Source: Fremontodendron californicum (Eukaryota; Streptophyta; Magnoliopsida; Malvales; Malvaceae). From it: a DNA stretch of 64,000 nt. The notes beneath the pieces are model-generated. The model ran no database searches. It saw nothing but the letters and a program-made list of their open reading frames with translations, and was not told the origin of the DNA. Below, one piece after another: positions 1-12,007 of the stretch (the stretch's first letter is position 1; each line of letters begins with the position of its first letter). A program made the translations under genes and the position numbers. The stretch is taken from NCBI GenBank assembly GCA_030761205.1, contig JAULJL010000025.1, forward strand, positions 444,001 to 508,000. Direction: 5' to 3'.

Positions 1-1177
1 TACTGACTTAGGGTAATTTCTAAGCCTTTTCAAACTCTAAAAATGGTTTTTCAAGTCCCGGGTTAAGGGTAGTCAAGTCCGGATTTTTTAAACTTAGGAA
101 ATTAGAGCCATTTTAAAGAAATTAGCCCAGTTTTTATTTTTAATTCAAGCTTTTCAAAATTGTTTTCAAACAATCACAAAGTATTTTGGTTTTAGAATAT
201 TTAATTTGACATATTTTCCTAAGGTAGCCGGATATCTTTTTAGATATACGGATTTCCTTAATTAAAGGAAAAAAATACATTTCATGCATTGCATTTTTAT
301 ATTCATGCATTTTATATAATATGTGATTCTTGCTATAATAATTTCTATGATATTGTTGTTATTTTGATTTATATTTTTTGATGTTACATGGTTTATTATA
401 TGGTTTCGAATATTTCATGATATCCTATGCTTTTATTTAGTTATCTTTATTTAGCATATACGTATTCATTTATTTTAAATATTTTCAAAAGATAATGGTT
501 TTCAATAAAAATAAAGATATTCCCGAGTTAAAATAATTCATGAGTTCTCTACCGGGTTTGCTGGAGGGAATATCATCAATTATCATTAATAAAGGAATAT
601 CTTTCTTTCAAAAAAGAGAATGATTCGGAAAGTTTTCCAAAACTAATAAAAATTTCTATATTTTGCCACGTTTGTTGGGGAATATAGGAAAATTTTGAAT
701 TTATAAATTCTGGATCATTTTCAATAAAAAAAATGAAATTATTTTTCTTTAAATTGGGAATTAACTTGAAATACTAAATTTAAAACCAACTTTTTACCGA
801 GACTTGAGATAACACACGATTAATAAGGTACCGATTTATACGGGCATTGTGGGGGTGCTAATCCTTCCCCACACGTAACCGACTCCCGAACCCGCTTCTT
901 TGATTTCTCTGGTTTAAAACGCAGACTTGAAATTGGTTTTTAAAATGTTTTAATTAATTTTTAAAATATTTTATAAAACCGGTTTTAATAGGTGGCCGAT
1001 CACACCTAGCTAAAAAAGATTGGTGGCGACTCCATGTCTTTTTTAAGGTCATTTTCAAAACCTTCATTTTTCTAGAGGAATTAAGTCGACTTTTCCTCGA
1101 TTTTTTTTAATGTCACGCCTAACGAATAATAAAGTCTTGCGATGAGACTCGTCGTTATTTTTTTTTAGGTTGCGACA
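1..1177 (+). repeat. Element A 5' LTR, 3'-terminal part
   Basis: This is the last 1177 bp of the 5' LTR. It ends in GGTTGCGACA just before the primer binding site. I saw no mismatch against 13999-15175 in the lines compared, which suggests recent insertion. The rest of the LTR, about 3.6 kb, lies before the window. Confidence 0.9.
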
Positions 1178-1180
1178 GCT

Positions 1181-1200
1181 TGGCGACTCCACTGGGGACA
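1181..1200 (+). other. Primer binding site of element A
   Basis: TGGCGACTCCACTGGGGACA lies three bases after the 5' LTR end. It starts with TGG, as expected for pairing with a tRNA CCA end. From general knowledge it fits the tRNA-Arg-type site reported for Ogre elements, but I could not run a tRNA comparison. Confidence 0.75.
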
Positions 1201-2651
1201 TATTAGAGAGTCAGGCCTAGAATTAGTCGTGTGTTATCTCAGTCTCGATTTTGTTGGTTTAATTAGTATTTAATTTTAATTCCCACATTTTTTTAATAAG
1301 GAGAATTTTGAAAAATAGTAAAATATTTTTAAATATGTTCATACTCATGTGCATGCATTTTATTTTTGTTCTCGAGTTATTTAAGGTTGTATATTATAAT
1401 TGCTTGTCGGTTAATGCGTTACACTATTCTTGAATGTTTTAATTGCTAGGGCATTTAGAATAAGGTTTGTAGAATAGGTAGTGAAAGGTTTGATATTCCT
1501 CCACACACACTACACGTGCATTTGCATAACATGAATCCTCTACCCGGATTCCGTCCTTTTAAGTGGAAGTAAAGTAACTACGCCTTCGTGATTGATCCTC
1601 CGTATGGGCTAGTGAAACACTTTCGGAGTATAAAGTACCTAATGCCTTCGTGATAATCCTCCGTACGGGCATAGGAAAATATACTCTAACGAATTGAACC
1701 CGCTTTTATCGGGGTGCCTTACTAGCCTTCACCGACGACAGTGAGGAATAATTCGGGGCCTTAGAACCGATTCACCCTCATATAGTTGAACCTAGGCGAA
1801 GCCATCCCGAATTTCCGTTAGATATACCAAAAATAGGAACACATGGAGGGACATTTCTAAAGTTTTTGTTACCTATTTTACACTCCGAATAAGTGTGGTA
1901 GATCGGGCAACGATGTACGTACATCGCCCGTAATAAATGTGATACTCCGCCTCGAAGGCATCGTGATGCCTAAATAAGCAGATATTGCTGGGTCAGATGT
2001 TCATTAGCTATTTAAAAAAAAAAAATCCTTTTTCAAGCATTTTTGCATGTTGCACATTTCATGCATGTGTGAATGGAGCATGTACATTTTTGGTTGTATT
2101 ATTGATCTCATTCTTTGCAATAAACAGTTGGTAATTTCACTTGATGATTTCATAAAACCGGTAGTGTCACATGAACATTTGCATATGGTACCATAGTGGG
2201 ATCCACCCTGAAATTATTTTGAAAATAATATGATTGGTTTTTCATAAATAAAAAAAAAACACAAAAAAAAACATGTTAAAGAAAAATCATAAATTTGGAG
2301 GCAAATCTTGCATAATGAGATTTTTGAATAATCAAGATTTAGGTCCCACCAATTTCGTGTAATCATTGATTTCTTTGTATATACCTTTGTGTTAATTCAT
2401 TTATTTTTGCATGTATCATTTTGACATCATGTTATAGTCATAGCATGCATGGTCATTCATTGTAAGATATGTTTATGACATGCACAGTCATTATCTGTAT
2501 ATACCTGGCATTAGATTGCATCCATAGCATACATAGTCATCATAATTTCTCTGTATATGTTCATGCATTAATCATCAGTTTATTCATGCACATAGGAATA
2601 GAGCATGTACATTCATAATTGTATTCTTAATCTCATGACATTTTCATTTGC
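1201..2651 (+). other. Untranslated leader of element A
   Basis: About 1.45 kb without a convincing ORF between the primer binding site and the first gag-like ORF. It holds two related stretches around 1580-1610 and 1640-1670 (CCTTCGTGAT followed by ATCCTCCGTA) and many GCATG-rich words from 2040 to 2640. Such a long leader could hold packaging signals, but none can be identified by eye. Confidence 0.6.
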
Positions 2652-3602
2652 ATGAAAGGGATTCGAGATATGAGGAATGAATCGGAGGAACGATTGGGTG
2701 CTTTGGAACGCAATCAAGAGGAATATGGACATGAAATCCGAGAGGTGAAGGAACAACTTGCCAAATTGCTCAAAATGGTTGTGGATATGGGTAACAGTAA
2801 AGGTGAACTTTCTCAGGGCTTCGCATCATCTTCGGATCAACCAAAACCATTAGGCCCAGAACACATAATCCTTGCTGGATCCTGCGCTTGTCAATGCCAC
2901 AAAGGTTGCAATCCTGATGAAATTATGGACAAAATCATGAAAATGATTAAACCTGAGAGCCTGATACCAAAGATAGAAACCTTGGATCCTGTACCATACC
3001 TGCAAACTGTTCGAGGTCCAAGCCAGTATCCCCACCCTACCATGGTCCAATCGTCCATTGGGATGACCACTACGGGATTCCTGAATCCCACTCCATCACC
3101 AACAACTACCAGTTCATACTATTTCCCTCATCAACCACCTTATCCAGCATCTGGGATAGGAACCTCGAGCTATGTACAACCTCCAAAGGCCCCGTGTCCG
3201 AATCCATACCCTCACCATGCTGTTCCGCCACATCTCCATGTAAACACTCCGGTTCGGACCTTAGTGCCACCACCAAGTGCCCCAACTCCTAGGCCATGTG
3301 TGACTAAGAAACGATCCCAGAATAAGACCCAAATGCATTTTGATCCCATTCCAATCAGCTACCAAGAGCTCCTCCCTATACTGATCCAAAATCACATGGT
3401 TGCCTGTGTCCCATTGAAACCCCTGTTACCACCATATCCAATGTGGTATAATCCAAATGAAAGATGTGATTATCACTGTGGAATTGTTGGCCATAGCATC
3501 GAAGATTGTATAGCAGTCAAAAGGAAAGTGCAAGCTCTCATAGATGCCAAGTGGTTGGATCCAACGACACTGATTGATAAAGGACTGGGAAAACGCCATT
3601 AG
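2652..3602 (+). CDS. Gag-like protein lacking the capsid core (first of two gag ORFs)
   Basis: A 316-residue ORF starting at an ATG. Residues about 8-50 are charged and heptad-like, a likely coiled coil. The middle (about 115-225) is rich in proline, tyrosine and histidine. The last 50 residues carry a knuckle-like motif CDYHCGIVGHSIEDC (C-x2-H-x5-H-x4-C) and then a helical tail. The same layout of an N-terminal coil and a C-terminal CDYH...GHS...C motif occurs in the next ORF (4433-5848), but the retrotransposon gag core found there is missing here. It is best read as a diverged, internally deleted gag duplicate that stayed open. Function is unknown; RNA binding or co-assembly with the other Gag is plausible. 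A second cysteine cluster, CACQCHKGC, lies near residue 77. Confidence 0.65.
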   Translation: MKGIRDMRNESEERLGALERNQEEYGHEIREVKEQLAKLLKMVVDMGNSKGELSQGFASSSDQPKPLGPEHIILAGSCACQCHKGCNPDEIMDKIMKMIKPESLIPKIETLDPVPYLQTVRGPSQYPHPTMVQSSIGMTTTGFLNPTPSPTTTSSYYFPHQPPYPASGIGTSSYVQPPKAPCPNPYPHHAVPPHLHVNTPVRTLVPPPSAPTPRPCVTKKRSQNKTQMHFDPIPISYQELLPILIQNHMVACVPLKPLLPPYPMWYNPNERCDYHCGIVGHSIEDCIAVKRKVQALIDAKWLDPTTLIDKGLGKRH

Positions 3603-4432
3603 GATTGGGAGATTTACAGCATTGAGGTGGAAAGACTTCGGTCTTATATGATGTAATAGGATTTCACTTTTTCAGTAGCCGGCTCTTATAGCCTTAGGAT
3701 GCTAGGAAGAATAAAGTGCTTGTAAAGACAGTTTTAACTACTGCTCAAATTTTGTAAAACATGGTTTATACCATTGTGAACATTGATATGGGAATGAATT
3801 GAGTATTCTTCAAATTTATAAGATGTTGATGATTAAGTTCCTTCGATTCTTATTTCCTCCGTGATATCTTCCCCTTTGCATTTTGCATCCCATCAATTAT
3901 TTGTCAGGTTGCATTCATGCATTCATAATCAGCATGATTTTTCTGTATATATCCATGCATTAATTTGCTTATTACATACATCATGATTAGCATTAGGTCA
4001 CATTCATGACACACATGGTTAGCATGATTTTCTTTGTATATACTCTGTATCAATCATTCATTGTTTGCATGTATCATAATTGACACTGTGTTGCATTCAT
4101 AGGATATATGATTATTCATTGGGAAATATGCTAAAATGCACATGATCAGTCATTGCATATATCCATGTGTTGATTTGTTTATTCTTTGTTTGCAACATGT
4201 TGGCATTGTGATTGCATTTATCACATATATGGTCAGCATGTTTCCATTGTACATATCCATACATCATATTGTTTAGGCTTCACATGCATCAAATTGCATT
4301 CATGGCTCATTCATCATGACATACATTTGGGGGAAATAAAATAGAAGTTGGCTTGGCTTTAGGAGTCTTTGAAAGAATTTCCATTTCAAATCAGAAGAAG
4401 TACTGAGTACACTTTTAATACAGGCTGGTGCT
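3603..4432 (+). other. Spacer between the two gag-like ORFs of element A
   Basis: 830 bp with no ORF that can be supported. The part from 3880 to 4320 is dominated by loosely repeated words such as GCATTCATG, TGCATGTATCAT and TCTGTATATATCCATGCATTAAT, which also appear in the leader at 2390-2640. That shared composition suggests the leader plus first ORF and the spacer plus second ORF arose by duplication. Confidence 0.55.
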
Positions 4433-5848
4433 ATGGAGGATGAACAAGTTGCCCGAATGGAAAAAATGGAAAGGGAACAGAGAGAATTGCGAGAACAGCT
4501 AGCAAAATCTCAAGCAGAATCTAAGGATCAGATGACTAAACTGATGGAGCTAATGTCTGCTGTAATCAAGGGAAAAGGATACACCGAAAACTTTGTCGCC
4601 GGAGAAGGGTTAGAGGTACAAAAGGGCCAAGATGAGGTCGCAATAAGTGATGCCCAGAACACTGTTAACCCCGTCAATGTCCTAAACTCAGATGATCCGG
4701 CCGAACAGGCAAAGTTGAAAAGGGTTGCAGTAAATGAGGTTGAGTTAGCAGATTCCCAAGGGAAATATCAGTTGTTAGATGAAAGGCTTCGGGCAATAGA
4801 AAGAACAGATGTATTCGGGAGTGTAAAGGCGAAAGAACGATGCTTGGTCCTCGATTTAGTCATTCCTCCTAAGTTCAAGATCCCTGACTTTGTGAAATAT
4901 GACGGGACGACCGATCCATCAGCCCACATCACTATGTTCTGCCGAAAGATGACAAGTCAGATAGATAATGATAAGCTTTTAATTCACTGCTTTCAGGATA
5001 GCCTCAGCGGGTCCGCAATTAGGTGGTATAGTCAGTTGAGCAAGGATCAGATTCGCTCTTGGAATGATTTGGCTAGGGCTTTTCTAAACCAGTACAACCA
5101 TATGACCGACAGGACACTTGATCGTCTCACTTTGCAAAATATGGAGAAAAAAGCTACTGAGAGCTTCAAAGAATATGCACAACGGTGGATGAGTCTAGCT
5201 GCCCAAATACAACCGCCCTTGACACAAAAGGAAATCACTATCCTTTTTGTGAATACACTGCAGGCCCCGTACTATGACAGACTCGTCGGCAATGCTTCGA
5301 AGAATTTTGCGGACATGGTAATTTCAGGGGAGATGATTGAGAATGCTATCAAGAGTGGGAAACTTGAAAGAGAAAGAACATCCAATACCGAGAGAAATAA
5401 GGCACCAAGAAAGAAAGAGGAAGATGTCCAAACTATGGGAGATTTCATCCCATATTCCCAATTTCCCTCATACCAATCATGTTACCCTACTGAGGTATCT
5501 CCAAGCCTTTATCCTTACCTACCTACCCAAACATCTAATCCTATACCAGCCCTTGCAACAAGGCCTACTTCCAGAAAACGATCGCGGGAAAATCAAGAAA
5601 GAATTCCAATCCCCATCCCTGACTTACTGCCATTACTAATAAAGAATCAGTACCTTACCCCAGTACCTTTGAAAATAGCTCCGCATCCATCAGCAAGGAG
5701 TTATGACGCTGACAGCAAGTGTGATTATCACCTAGGGGTAGTTGGGCATTCAACTGAAAAATGCAGACAACTGAAGGAAAGGATTGAAAGTCTTATCCGT
5801 AATGGTATTTTGACACCGGAGCTTATCAATCAATGGAAGGCCGTTTAG
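4433..5848 (+). CDS. gag: Gag protein of element A
   Basis: A 471-residue ORF starting at an ATG. Residues 1-45 form a charged coiled coil. A retrotransposon gag domain covers about residues 145-300, with typical features: IPDFVKYDGTTDPSAHI, later GSAIRWYSQL, and the FLNQY...ESFKEYAQRW segment. The region around 310-400 is charged and then proline-rich. A C-terminal knuckle CDYHLGVVGHSTEKC (C-x2-H-x5-H-x4-C) is near residue 430. Gag would coat the element RNA in cytoplasmic particles. There is no protease or pol continuation after the TAG stop. The frame is intact, in line with a young element that supplies its own Gag but borrows Pol. Confidence 0.85.
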   Translation: MEDEQVARMEKMEREQRELREQLAKSQAESKDQMTKLMELMSAVIKGKGYTENFVAGEGLEVQKGQDEVAISDAQNTVNPVNVLNSDDPAEQAKLKRVAVNEVELADSQGKYQLLDERLRAIERTDVFGSVKAKERCLVLDLVIPPKFKIPDFVKYDGTTDPSAHITMFCRKMTSQIDNDKLLIHCFQDSLSGSAIRWYSQLSKDQIRSWNDLARAFLNQYNHMTDRTLDRLTLQNMEKKATESFKEYAQRWMSLAAQIQPPLTQKEITILFVNTLQAPYYDRLVGNASKNFADMVISGEMIENAIKSGKLERERTSNTERNKAPRKKEEDVQTMGDFIPYSQFPSYQSCYPTEVSPSLYPYLPTQTSNPIPALATRPTSRKRSRENQERIPIPIPDLLPLLIKNQYLTPVPLKIAPHPSARSYDADSKCDYHLGVVGHSTEKCRQLKERIESLIRNGILTPELINQWKAV

Positions 5849-8734
5849 CCCTAAATCAGTTTCTTTCAGGGTTTTAGGGGGAGAATTACTACCTTTGAAG
5901 GATGTCAATAGGAGCATTTTTGACGCATGTAGTTTTATACACTGTGATGATGAAAGCACTTGTCTCATGTTAACATCTACATGAATTAAATGAATTTTAA
6001 ATGCTTTGTGTTTGTTGTGTTTTAAATAAACGTGAATTTACAAAAACAAGCATTAAGGAAGTTTTAATAATGGATAGTCTCAAGAAGATTGATGATCAGT
6101 GTTAGAAATGACCCAACACCATCCCCCTTCTTTTTGGGCTTCTCTATACCTAAACCTTGAATCAATAACACTTGAAAGACCTAATGCTTCAAGGAAAAAT
6201 GAATGAAAAAAGAGAAGCATTGTCATTGCAAAATAAGCAAGGATGTAAATCCTAGTCTAGGCTATGAACAAAGGAACGAACTTTTTGAGATTTTTCGAAT
6301 TCCTTGAAAATCAAACAAATGAGACATTCTTTCAAGAGTCTAGATTTTGATAATTTTGTGTGTCAAGATTGTGCTAAAACCATTCATGACCTTTCCCAAT
6401 AACCACAAAACACTAATTGCCCAAACATCACTTCATGATTGACATCCTGGGGCACAATGATTAAACTAGATTATCCCTTGTCCCAGAGAAAACCCGTTTT
6501 TGGGTCATATTTTCCTTATCTCTTCAAAAAAAAAACTCAGATTGGAAACTCAGCCTTTTCAAAATAGACCTAGACTTGCTATGTTCCTCGTTGATACAGA
6601 TTCTCATGGTTAATCAAATTGGGGCATCATATATGGAAATGATGGATACATGGTAAAGAAGGATGGGCTAATGCATGAATCATTGGGGGGATGCGACGAA
6701 AAAAAAAAGAAAAAAAAAAAAGAAAAATCGTGATATCATGCATGTGAGAATTCGGATGATTCCAAAGTGCAAAATGAAATTCTGAATATCTATTTCCCCT
6801 GGGATTGCTTTTCAATGTGAATATTTGTGCTTGACATGAGAAATGGCCATCTTTCATATCCCCTTCACACAAAAAGAAATTATCCATAGTCACCCCTTTT
6901 GAGCCAAAAGAATTCTTTCTTCTTTGAACCCTGATCAAGGATTACCCTCTACATTGGGGGGCAAATGCGAGGAAAGATCTTTTCAAAGATCATTGAGAAA
7001 TGAGTGATAGCTCAAGCACAGACAAAAGCAAATGGAGCCCCGAATAAATACGGGCTCACTCTGTCAAAGAAAAAGAAGAGAAAAAGATGGTGAAATGAAA
7101 GCCAAGAAAAACAAAAGAAAAACACAATAAAAAAGAAAACAAAATGTGTGAAAGACATGGCAAATGGAAAGCCAAAAGCAAGGAAGAAAAAGAGCAAAGT
7201 CAAAAGGAAAGAAATGTCCGAGAAGGGACAAATGCTTCAAAGAGAATCCTCCTCAAGAAATGATTCTTGATCTGATTACCCTCAAACACATATTTTGGGC
7301 CTATTTATCCTTTCTTTCTGAACCCTGAGCTATGGCCTACATTATATGCTTTAAAAGTCCATTTTGATCAAGCATGAATATTTAATTTGAAAGGTTTTTC
7401 CTCAGATTTTATCCCATTTCATCGAATTATCATTTCACTAAGGAAGAATTTAGAATTCTCAAGTGCATGGTAAAACAAAAAAAAAATGTGGAAAGAATGG
7501 GACTCTAGGGCGAAAACCCAAAAATGGGCGGTCTAGAGTAAATTTGGAAATTTTCGATGCCATCTATGATAGTGCCGATACCCCAAAAGAAAAGATCTTA
7601 TTAAAGGAGTGGTCATCGAGGAACATCTAGGAATTCCTGAACCCCCTAAATTGTCAGTTCTCATTCAGAGGATTGTCTTCAAAAACTGAAACTTTTTTCC
7701 TCCAAAATCAACTTTCCAGTTTAAACATCCCGACCAATCTTGACGCTTGTCAAAATGCCTTGATATGGAAACTAAAAGAATGTTGAATTTGTTTGGTTCT
7801 CAATGAGTTCATGATTTATAAAAACTGTTCCATTTGTGAGCCTAGAAGGGATATACATTTTTGTCATGAAGTTTTCCTGGAAAAGCTAGAATCTTGTTAT
7901 ACCAAGCCTTGCCAATCCCAGTTGAAAAAAAACCAGATTGATACTTAGACAACGATCATCAGTCTTCAAAAGATTTGTACATCACACATTGTGGGGTTAA
8001 TATTTTTTGTTCAGAAGTTTTCAAAATGCGAAAACAAATAAAAATATTTTTGAAATACTCATTTTTGATGTTGACATGAGACAAGGGTTTTTCTAACCCA
8101 AAGGTATAGAACTGCCAGGATAGGTCCTGACTTCCAGATATGAGAAGAAGAAATAGAACCCGGTTCAGATCTCTGTTGATGAAAGTTTGAAAAACTGTTG
8201 GGGCAAAGAGAATAGCCAAAATGAATTGAAGATATACTCTGATTTGAAGAGGAAAAATGAATTTGAAAGGCTAAGCCAAAGTCTAGAGGAACAACCGGGG
8301 GCATTTGCATCACTCATGAGCACTCATCTCTCTATCAAGCTTTTACATCTGCACAGTGTCGGCAAGCATTTGCATCTTTCATGGGTTTTTGCATTGGCAT
8401 TATTCCATAAGCATCTGCATTTTACCTTTACATTTACATTCTTCATGGAATTCGTATTTGTGTCATCTCAAACAATTGCATCATTTCTAGAATCAATGCA
8501 TTTTCATTAATGTGTAGTAATTGTAGTTACACCATTCATAAACCAGTTACATGAACACAATTAGTAGGGGCATCTGCATCATGAAACATGTGCATCAATC
8601 CAAGTCATTTACATTTGCATTAAAGACATTTGCACCAGTTTAAGTCATTTCGTATCTTATTCAACATATGCATTTGCATCAAAAAGCATTCGCATCTTCT
8701 CAAAATCTTTAGGTTAATTTTCAACAATTCTTCA
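5849..8734 (+). other. Long non-coding region of element A downstream of gag
   Basis: About 2.9 kb where pol would be expected. I find no RT, integrase or protease motif in any frame. It has purine-rich stretches (6700-6725 and 7060-7210) and, from about 8290 to 8700, degenerate repeats built on CATTTGCATC. Short ORFs here are low-complexity by-products. Confidence 0.65.
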
Positions 8735-9990
8735 CCATCATTTTTAAAGTCACATACAGCGCATTTTTTTCAAATCACGGGTAAGGCTTCCGGGCACCAT
8801 TCTGAAGACCTTCGGGCATCTTTTTTAAAGTCGCATACAGCGCATTTTTTTCGAATCACGGGTAAGGCCTCCGGGCACCATTCTTAAGACCCCCGGGAAT
8901 CATTTTTAAAGTCGCATACAGCGCATTTTTTCCAAATCACGGGTAAGGCCTCCGGGCACCATTCTTAAGACCCCCGGGCATCATTTTTAAAGTTGCATAC
9001 AACGCATTTTTTCCAAATCACGGGTAAGGCCTCCGAGCACCATTCTTAAGACCCCCGGGCATCATTTTTAAAGTCGCATACAGCGCATTTTTTCCAAATC
9101 ACGGGTAAGGCCTCCGGGCACCATTCTTAAGGCCTCCGGGCACCATTCTTAAGACCCCCGGGCATCATTTTTAAAGTCGCATACAGCGCATTTTTTTCAA
9201 ATCACGGGTAAGGCCTCCGGGCACCATTCTTAAGACCCCCGAGCATCATTTTTAAAGTCGCATACAGCGCAGTTTTTTCAAATCACGGGTAAGGCCTCCA
9301 GGCACCATTCTTAAGGCCTATGGGCACCATTTTTAAGACCTCCGGGCATAATTTTTCAAATCACAGGTAAGACCTCCGGGCAACATCTTTAAGACCTCCG
9401 GGCATAACTTTTTTTCAGGGGTAAGGCCTATGGGCACCATTTTTAAGACCTCCGGGCATAATTTTTCAAATCACAGGTAAGACCTCCGTGCATAACTCTT
9501 TTTTCAGGAGTAAGACCTATGGGCACCATTTTTAAGACCTCCGGGCATAATTTTTCAAATCACAGGTAAGACCTCCGGGCATAACTCTTTTTTCAGGGGT
9601 AAGGCCTATGGGCACCATTTTTAAGACCTCCGGGCATAATTTTTCAAATCACAGGTAAGACCTCCGGGCAACATCTTTAAGACCTCCGGGCATAACTTTT
9701 TTTCAGGGGTAAGACCTCCGAGCACCAATTTTTAAGACCTCCGGGCATAATTTTTCAAATCACAGGTAAAACCTTCGGGCAACATCTTTAAGACCTCTGG
9801 GCATAACCTTTTTGAGGGATAAGACCTCCGGGCACAAATTTTTAAGACCTCCGGGCATAATTTTTCATATCACAGGTAAGACCTCCGGGCACCAATTTTT
9901 AAGACCTCCGGGAACCATTTTAAGACCTCCGGGCACCAATTTTTAAGACCTCTGGGCACCATTTTAAGACCTTCGGGCACCAATTTTAAA
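8735..9990 (+). repeat. Tandem repeats in element A internal region
   Basis: The first part (about 8740-9300) holds seven copies of an 81-bp unit containing GCATACAGCGCATTTTTT, AAATCACGGGTAAGGCCTCC and TTCTTAAGACCCCCGGGC; one interval is lengthened to about 102 bp by an extra 21-bp segment. The second part (about 9300-9990) uses shorter related units built from AAGACCTCCGGGCATAATTTTTC and CACAGGTAAGACCTCCGGGC. The repeats are far more GC-rich than their surroundings. No coding capacity is apparent. Confidence 0.9.
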
Positions 9991-10027
9991 GCCCTTCGAG
10001 CATAAATTTTTCTTTTGAAAATCGAAT

Positions 10028-10260
10028 TTATTCCCTTAGGACGAATCGAGCCTTGTTTAGGCAGGGAATTCAATTTAAGGACAAAATCTTCAATCTATTG
10101 TTTTAAAAAAATAAAAAAAATGAAAAAGAGAAAATAGAAAATAGAAAAAAAAAGGAAAAAAGAAAAAAAGAAAAAAGAAGAAAAAAGAAGAAAAAAATGA
10201 AAAAAAGAAAAATAGAAAATGAAAAAAATGAAAATGAAAAAGAAACCCCTTTTCCTTTCC
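10028..10260 (+). repeat. Spacer unit and long purine tract before the polypurine tract
   Basis: 10028-10095 is one copy of a unit (CGAATCGAGCCTTG ... ATTCAATTTAAGGACAAAAT) that is tandemly repeated in related fragments at 38140-38960 and 54624-54960. It is followed by about 150 bases made almost only of A and G, with a few T. The same unit plus purine tract order occurs in both related fragments, so it is a conserved part of this family. Confidence 0.7.
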
Positions 10261-10336
10261 TTCACATGTGATGTCACTGACCGTACAAAATTAGTGTCGG
10301 TTTATCTTTGCCTGATTCCTGATTCTCAGCAATAGC

Positions 10337-10350
10337 CAAAGAGGGGCAGC
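10337..10350 (+). other. Polypurine tract of element A
   Basis: CAAAGAGGGGCAGC lies directly before the TGTAGACACC start of the 3' LTR, the position where plus-strand DNA synthesis is primed. Confidence 0.8.
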
Positions 10351-10484
10351 TGTAGACACCTAATTTTGTCCGGACCACTAAACAGGTATGTTTTCTTCCC
10401 ATATTGATGTTCCCAAGTGTAAAAAGACTGTTTTCATCCTGCAGGTGGTACTCCGAGACTTAGTTTAAGAGGGCGAGCACAAAA

Positions 10485-10568
10485 AGTCAAACTTGAAAAA
10501 AAGTCAACCCCAAAAAAAGTCAACCCCGAAAAAGTCAACCCCAGAAAGTCAACTACTGAAAAAGTCAA
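10485..10568 (-). promoter_or_regulatory. Cluster of six TTGACT (W-box-like) motifs near the start of the element A LTR
   Basis: Read on the minus strand, TTGACT occurs six times in 84 bp, at spacings of roughly 13-17 bp. TTGAC is the core bound by plant WRKY factors (established knowledge). The cluster persists in the solo LTR at 37330-37420 (five TTGACT) and weakly in the fragment at 45857-45925. Stress-responsive enhancer activity is an inference. Confidence 0.5.
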
Positions 10569-11050
10569 CCCACTTTCAAAATCAAGATTTTAAGTTCAAT
10601 TGAAAAATGGCAAAAGAATTTTGATAATCCGAGGTCTACATTGAAAGATATGGAGTTCGGAAGTTGGGATTTGGAGATTCAGTAGAAAAGAAACCCTAAT
10701 CCGAGAAATTTGGGGAAAAGTGCTTAAACGATCAAACTGGTCGGAATTGAAGGTTCCAAATGAAAGATAAGCACTGACTACGGGTAATGGAGAAGTCACT
10801 TGCAAGAAAAACCGAAAGAAAAGTCAATCCGGGAGAAAACCGAGAATTAGGGTTTTTAGTGGATTTCGGTGAAATCGGGAAGAATCAGAGAAATGGCCCG
10901 ACTTGTTAAGACCAAAGCCCCCCAATGGATGAAGAATGGTTAAAAAGGATGGCCCAAGGCTCAGATTGAAGAAAATCTAAAAATCGGATTTGTTTTGAGC
11001 AAAATCGGGTTTCGGAGGTAAAGGGGCAAAATTGGAAAAATTTGGGAAAA

Positions 11051-11650
11051 ATAGCAAATGGACTCCGAAAATTATGGAAAATTTGTCAATCTCATTCTTA
11101 AATCATTTGAAGGAGATTGGCGAAAGAAAATCTTGATTCCGAGTTCGTTTGCAAAATGGCCAAATCCCGGGCTTCTTATGTAGTAATTCAAAAAGGAAAA
11201 TCCCGGAAAAATAGCAAATGGACTCCAAAAATTCTGAAATTTGGCAAATCTCATTTTTAAATTATTTGGAAGAGATTGGCGAAAGAAAATCTTGATTCCG
11301 AGTTCGTTTGCAAAATGGCCAAATCCCGGGCCTCCTATGTAGTAATTCAAGCCGATAAATCCCGAAAAAATACCAAATGAGCTCCAAAAATTATGAAAAC
11401 TTCCAGATCACACTTTTTAATTATTTTGAAGATATTGGTGAAGAAAAATCTTGATTTGGAGCTCGTTTAAAAAATGGTAAAATGTAGGGGCATAAAAGGG
11501 CATTTTTGGGAAGAAAAAATCCAAATAAATAGCAAACGGACTCGGATAATTTTGAAAACTTCCAAAACTCAATATTTTATTATTTTGGAAGTATTAAAAA
11601 AATAAAAATTGAATTTGGAGTCCGTTTGATATTTACTTGCATCCGGGGGG
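11051..11650 (+). repeat. Four tandem 160-bp units in the element A LTR
   Basis: The words ATAGCAAATGGACTCC, GATTGGCGAAAGAAAATC and CAAATCCCGGGC recur with a period of 159-160 bp starting near 11051, 11211, 11370 and 11529. Later units are more diverged. Related units are seen in reverse in solo LTR D at 27890-28317 and 36489-36870. Confidence 0.8.
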
Positions 11651-12007
11651 CAAAATGGTCATTTCACCCAAGCAACCGAAAAGGGCTTTTTTTGGCCCTT
11701 CAAAAAATCAGAGTTGGGCTGGAAAAGAGATGTGCTGGCATACCCAAGCCCAAAGAAAGGAGGAAGCTTCTAATTTTTTTTTTAATCAAGTGGTTAAAAA
11801 TCAAGAGTTAGTTAACCATTCTCTTTGATCAAGCCATGGTGATTAAACCACATAGGTTAAGAAAGATGTCAACATTATTTTTGCATAGCTGTAATTTGAG
11901 AGGGCTGAGATGCTAATCTAAAGGTGGTAATTTCATGACTTTTCATCTTGAATTATTGGCCATTTGATGGAAATTAGGTTACACAAAAATGACAACATCT
12001 TGGAGGC

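Noticed and set aside
7012..7203. Phenylalanine-rich minus-strand ORFs here and at 6627-6938 and 10095-10277
   Set aside because: They are translations of A/G-rich tracts on the plus strand; low complexity with no domain.
11626..11828. Two overlapping 61/63-aa ORFs, with relatives at 27730 and 50700 on the minus strand
   Set aside because: They occur in two frames of the same LTR segment and recur only with the LTR; no conserved protein is supported.
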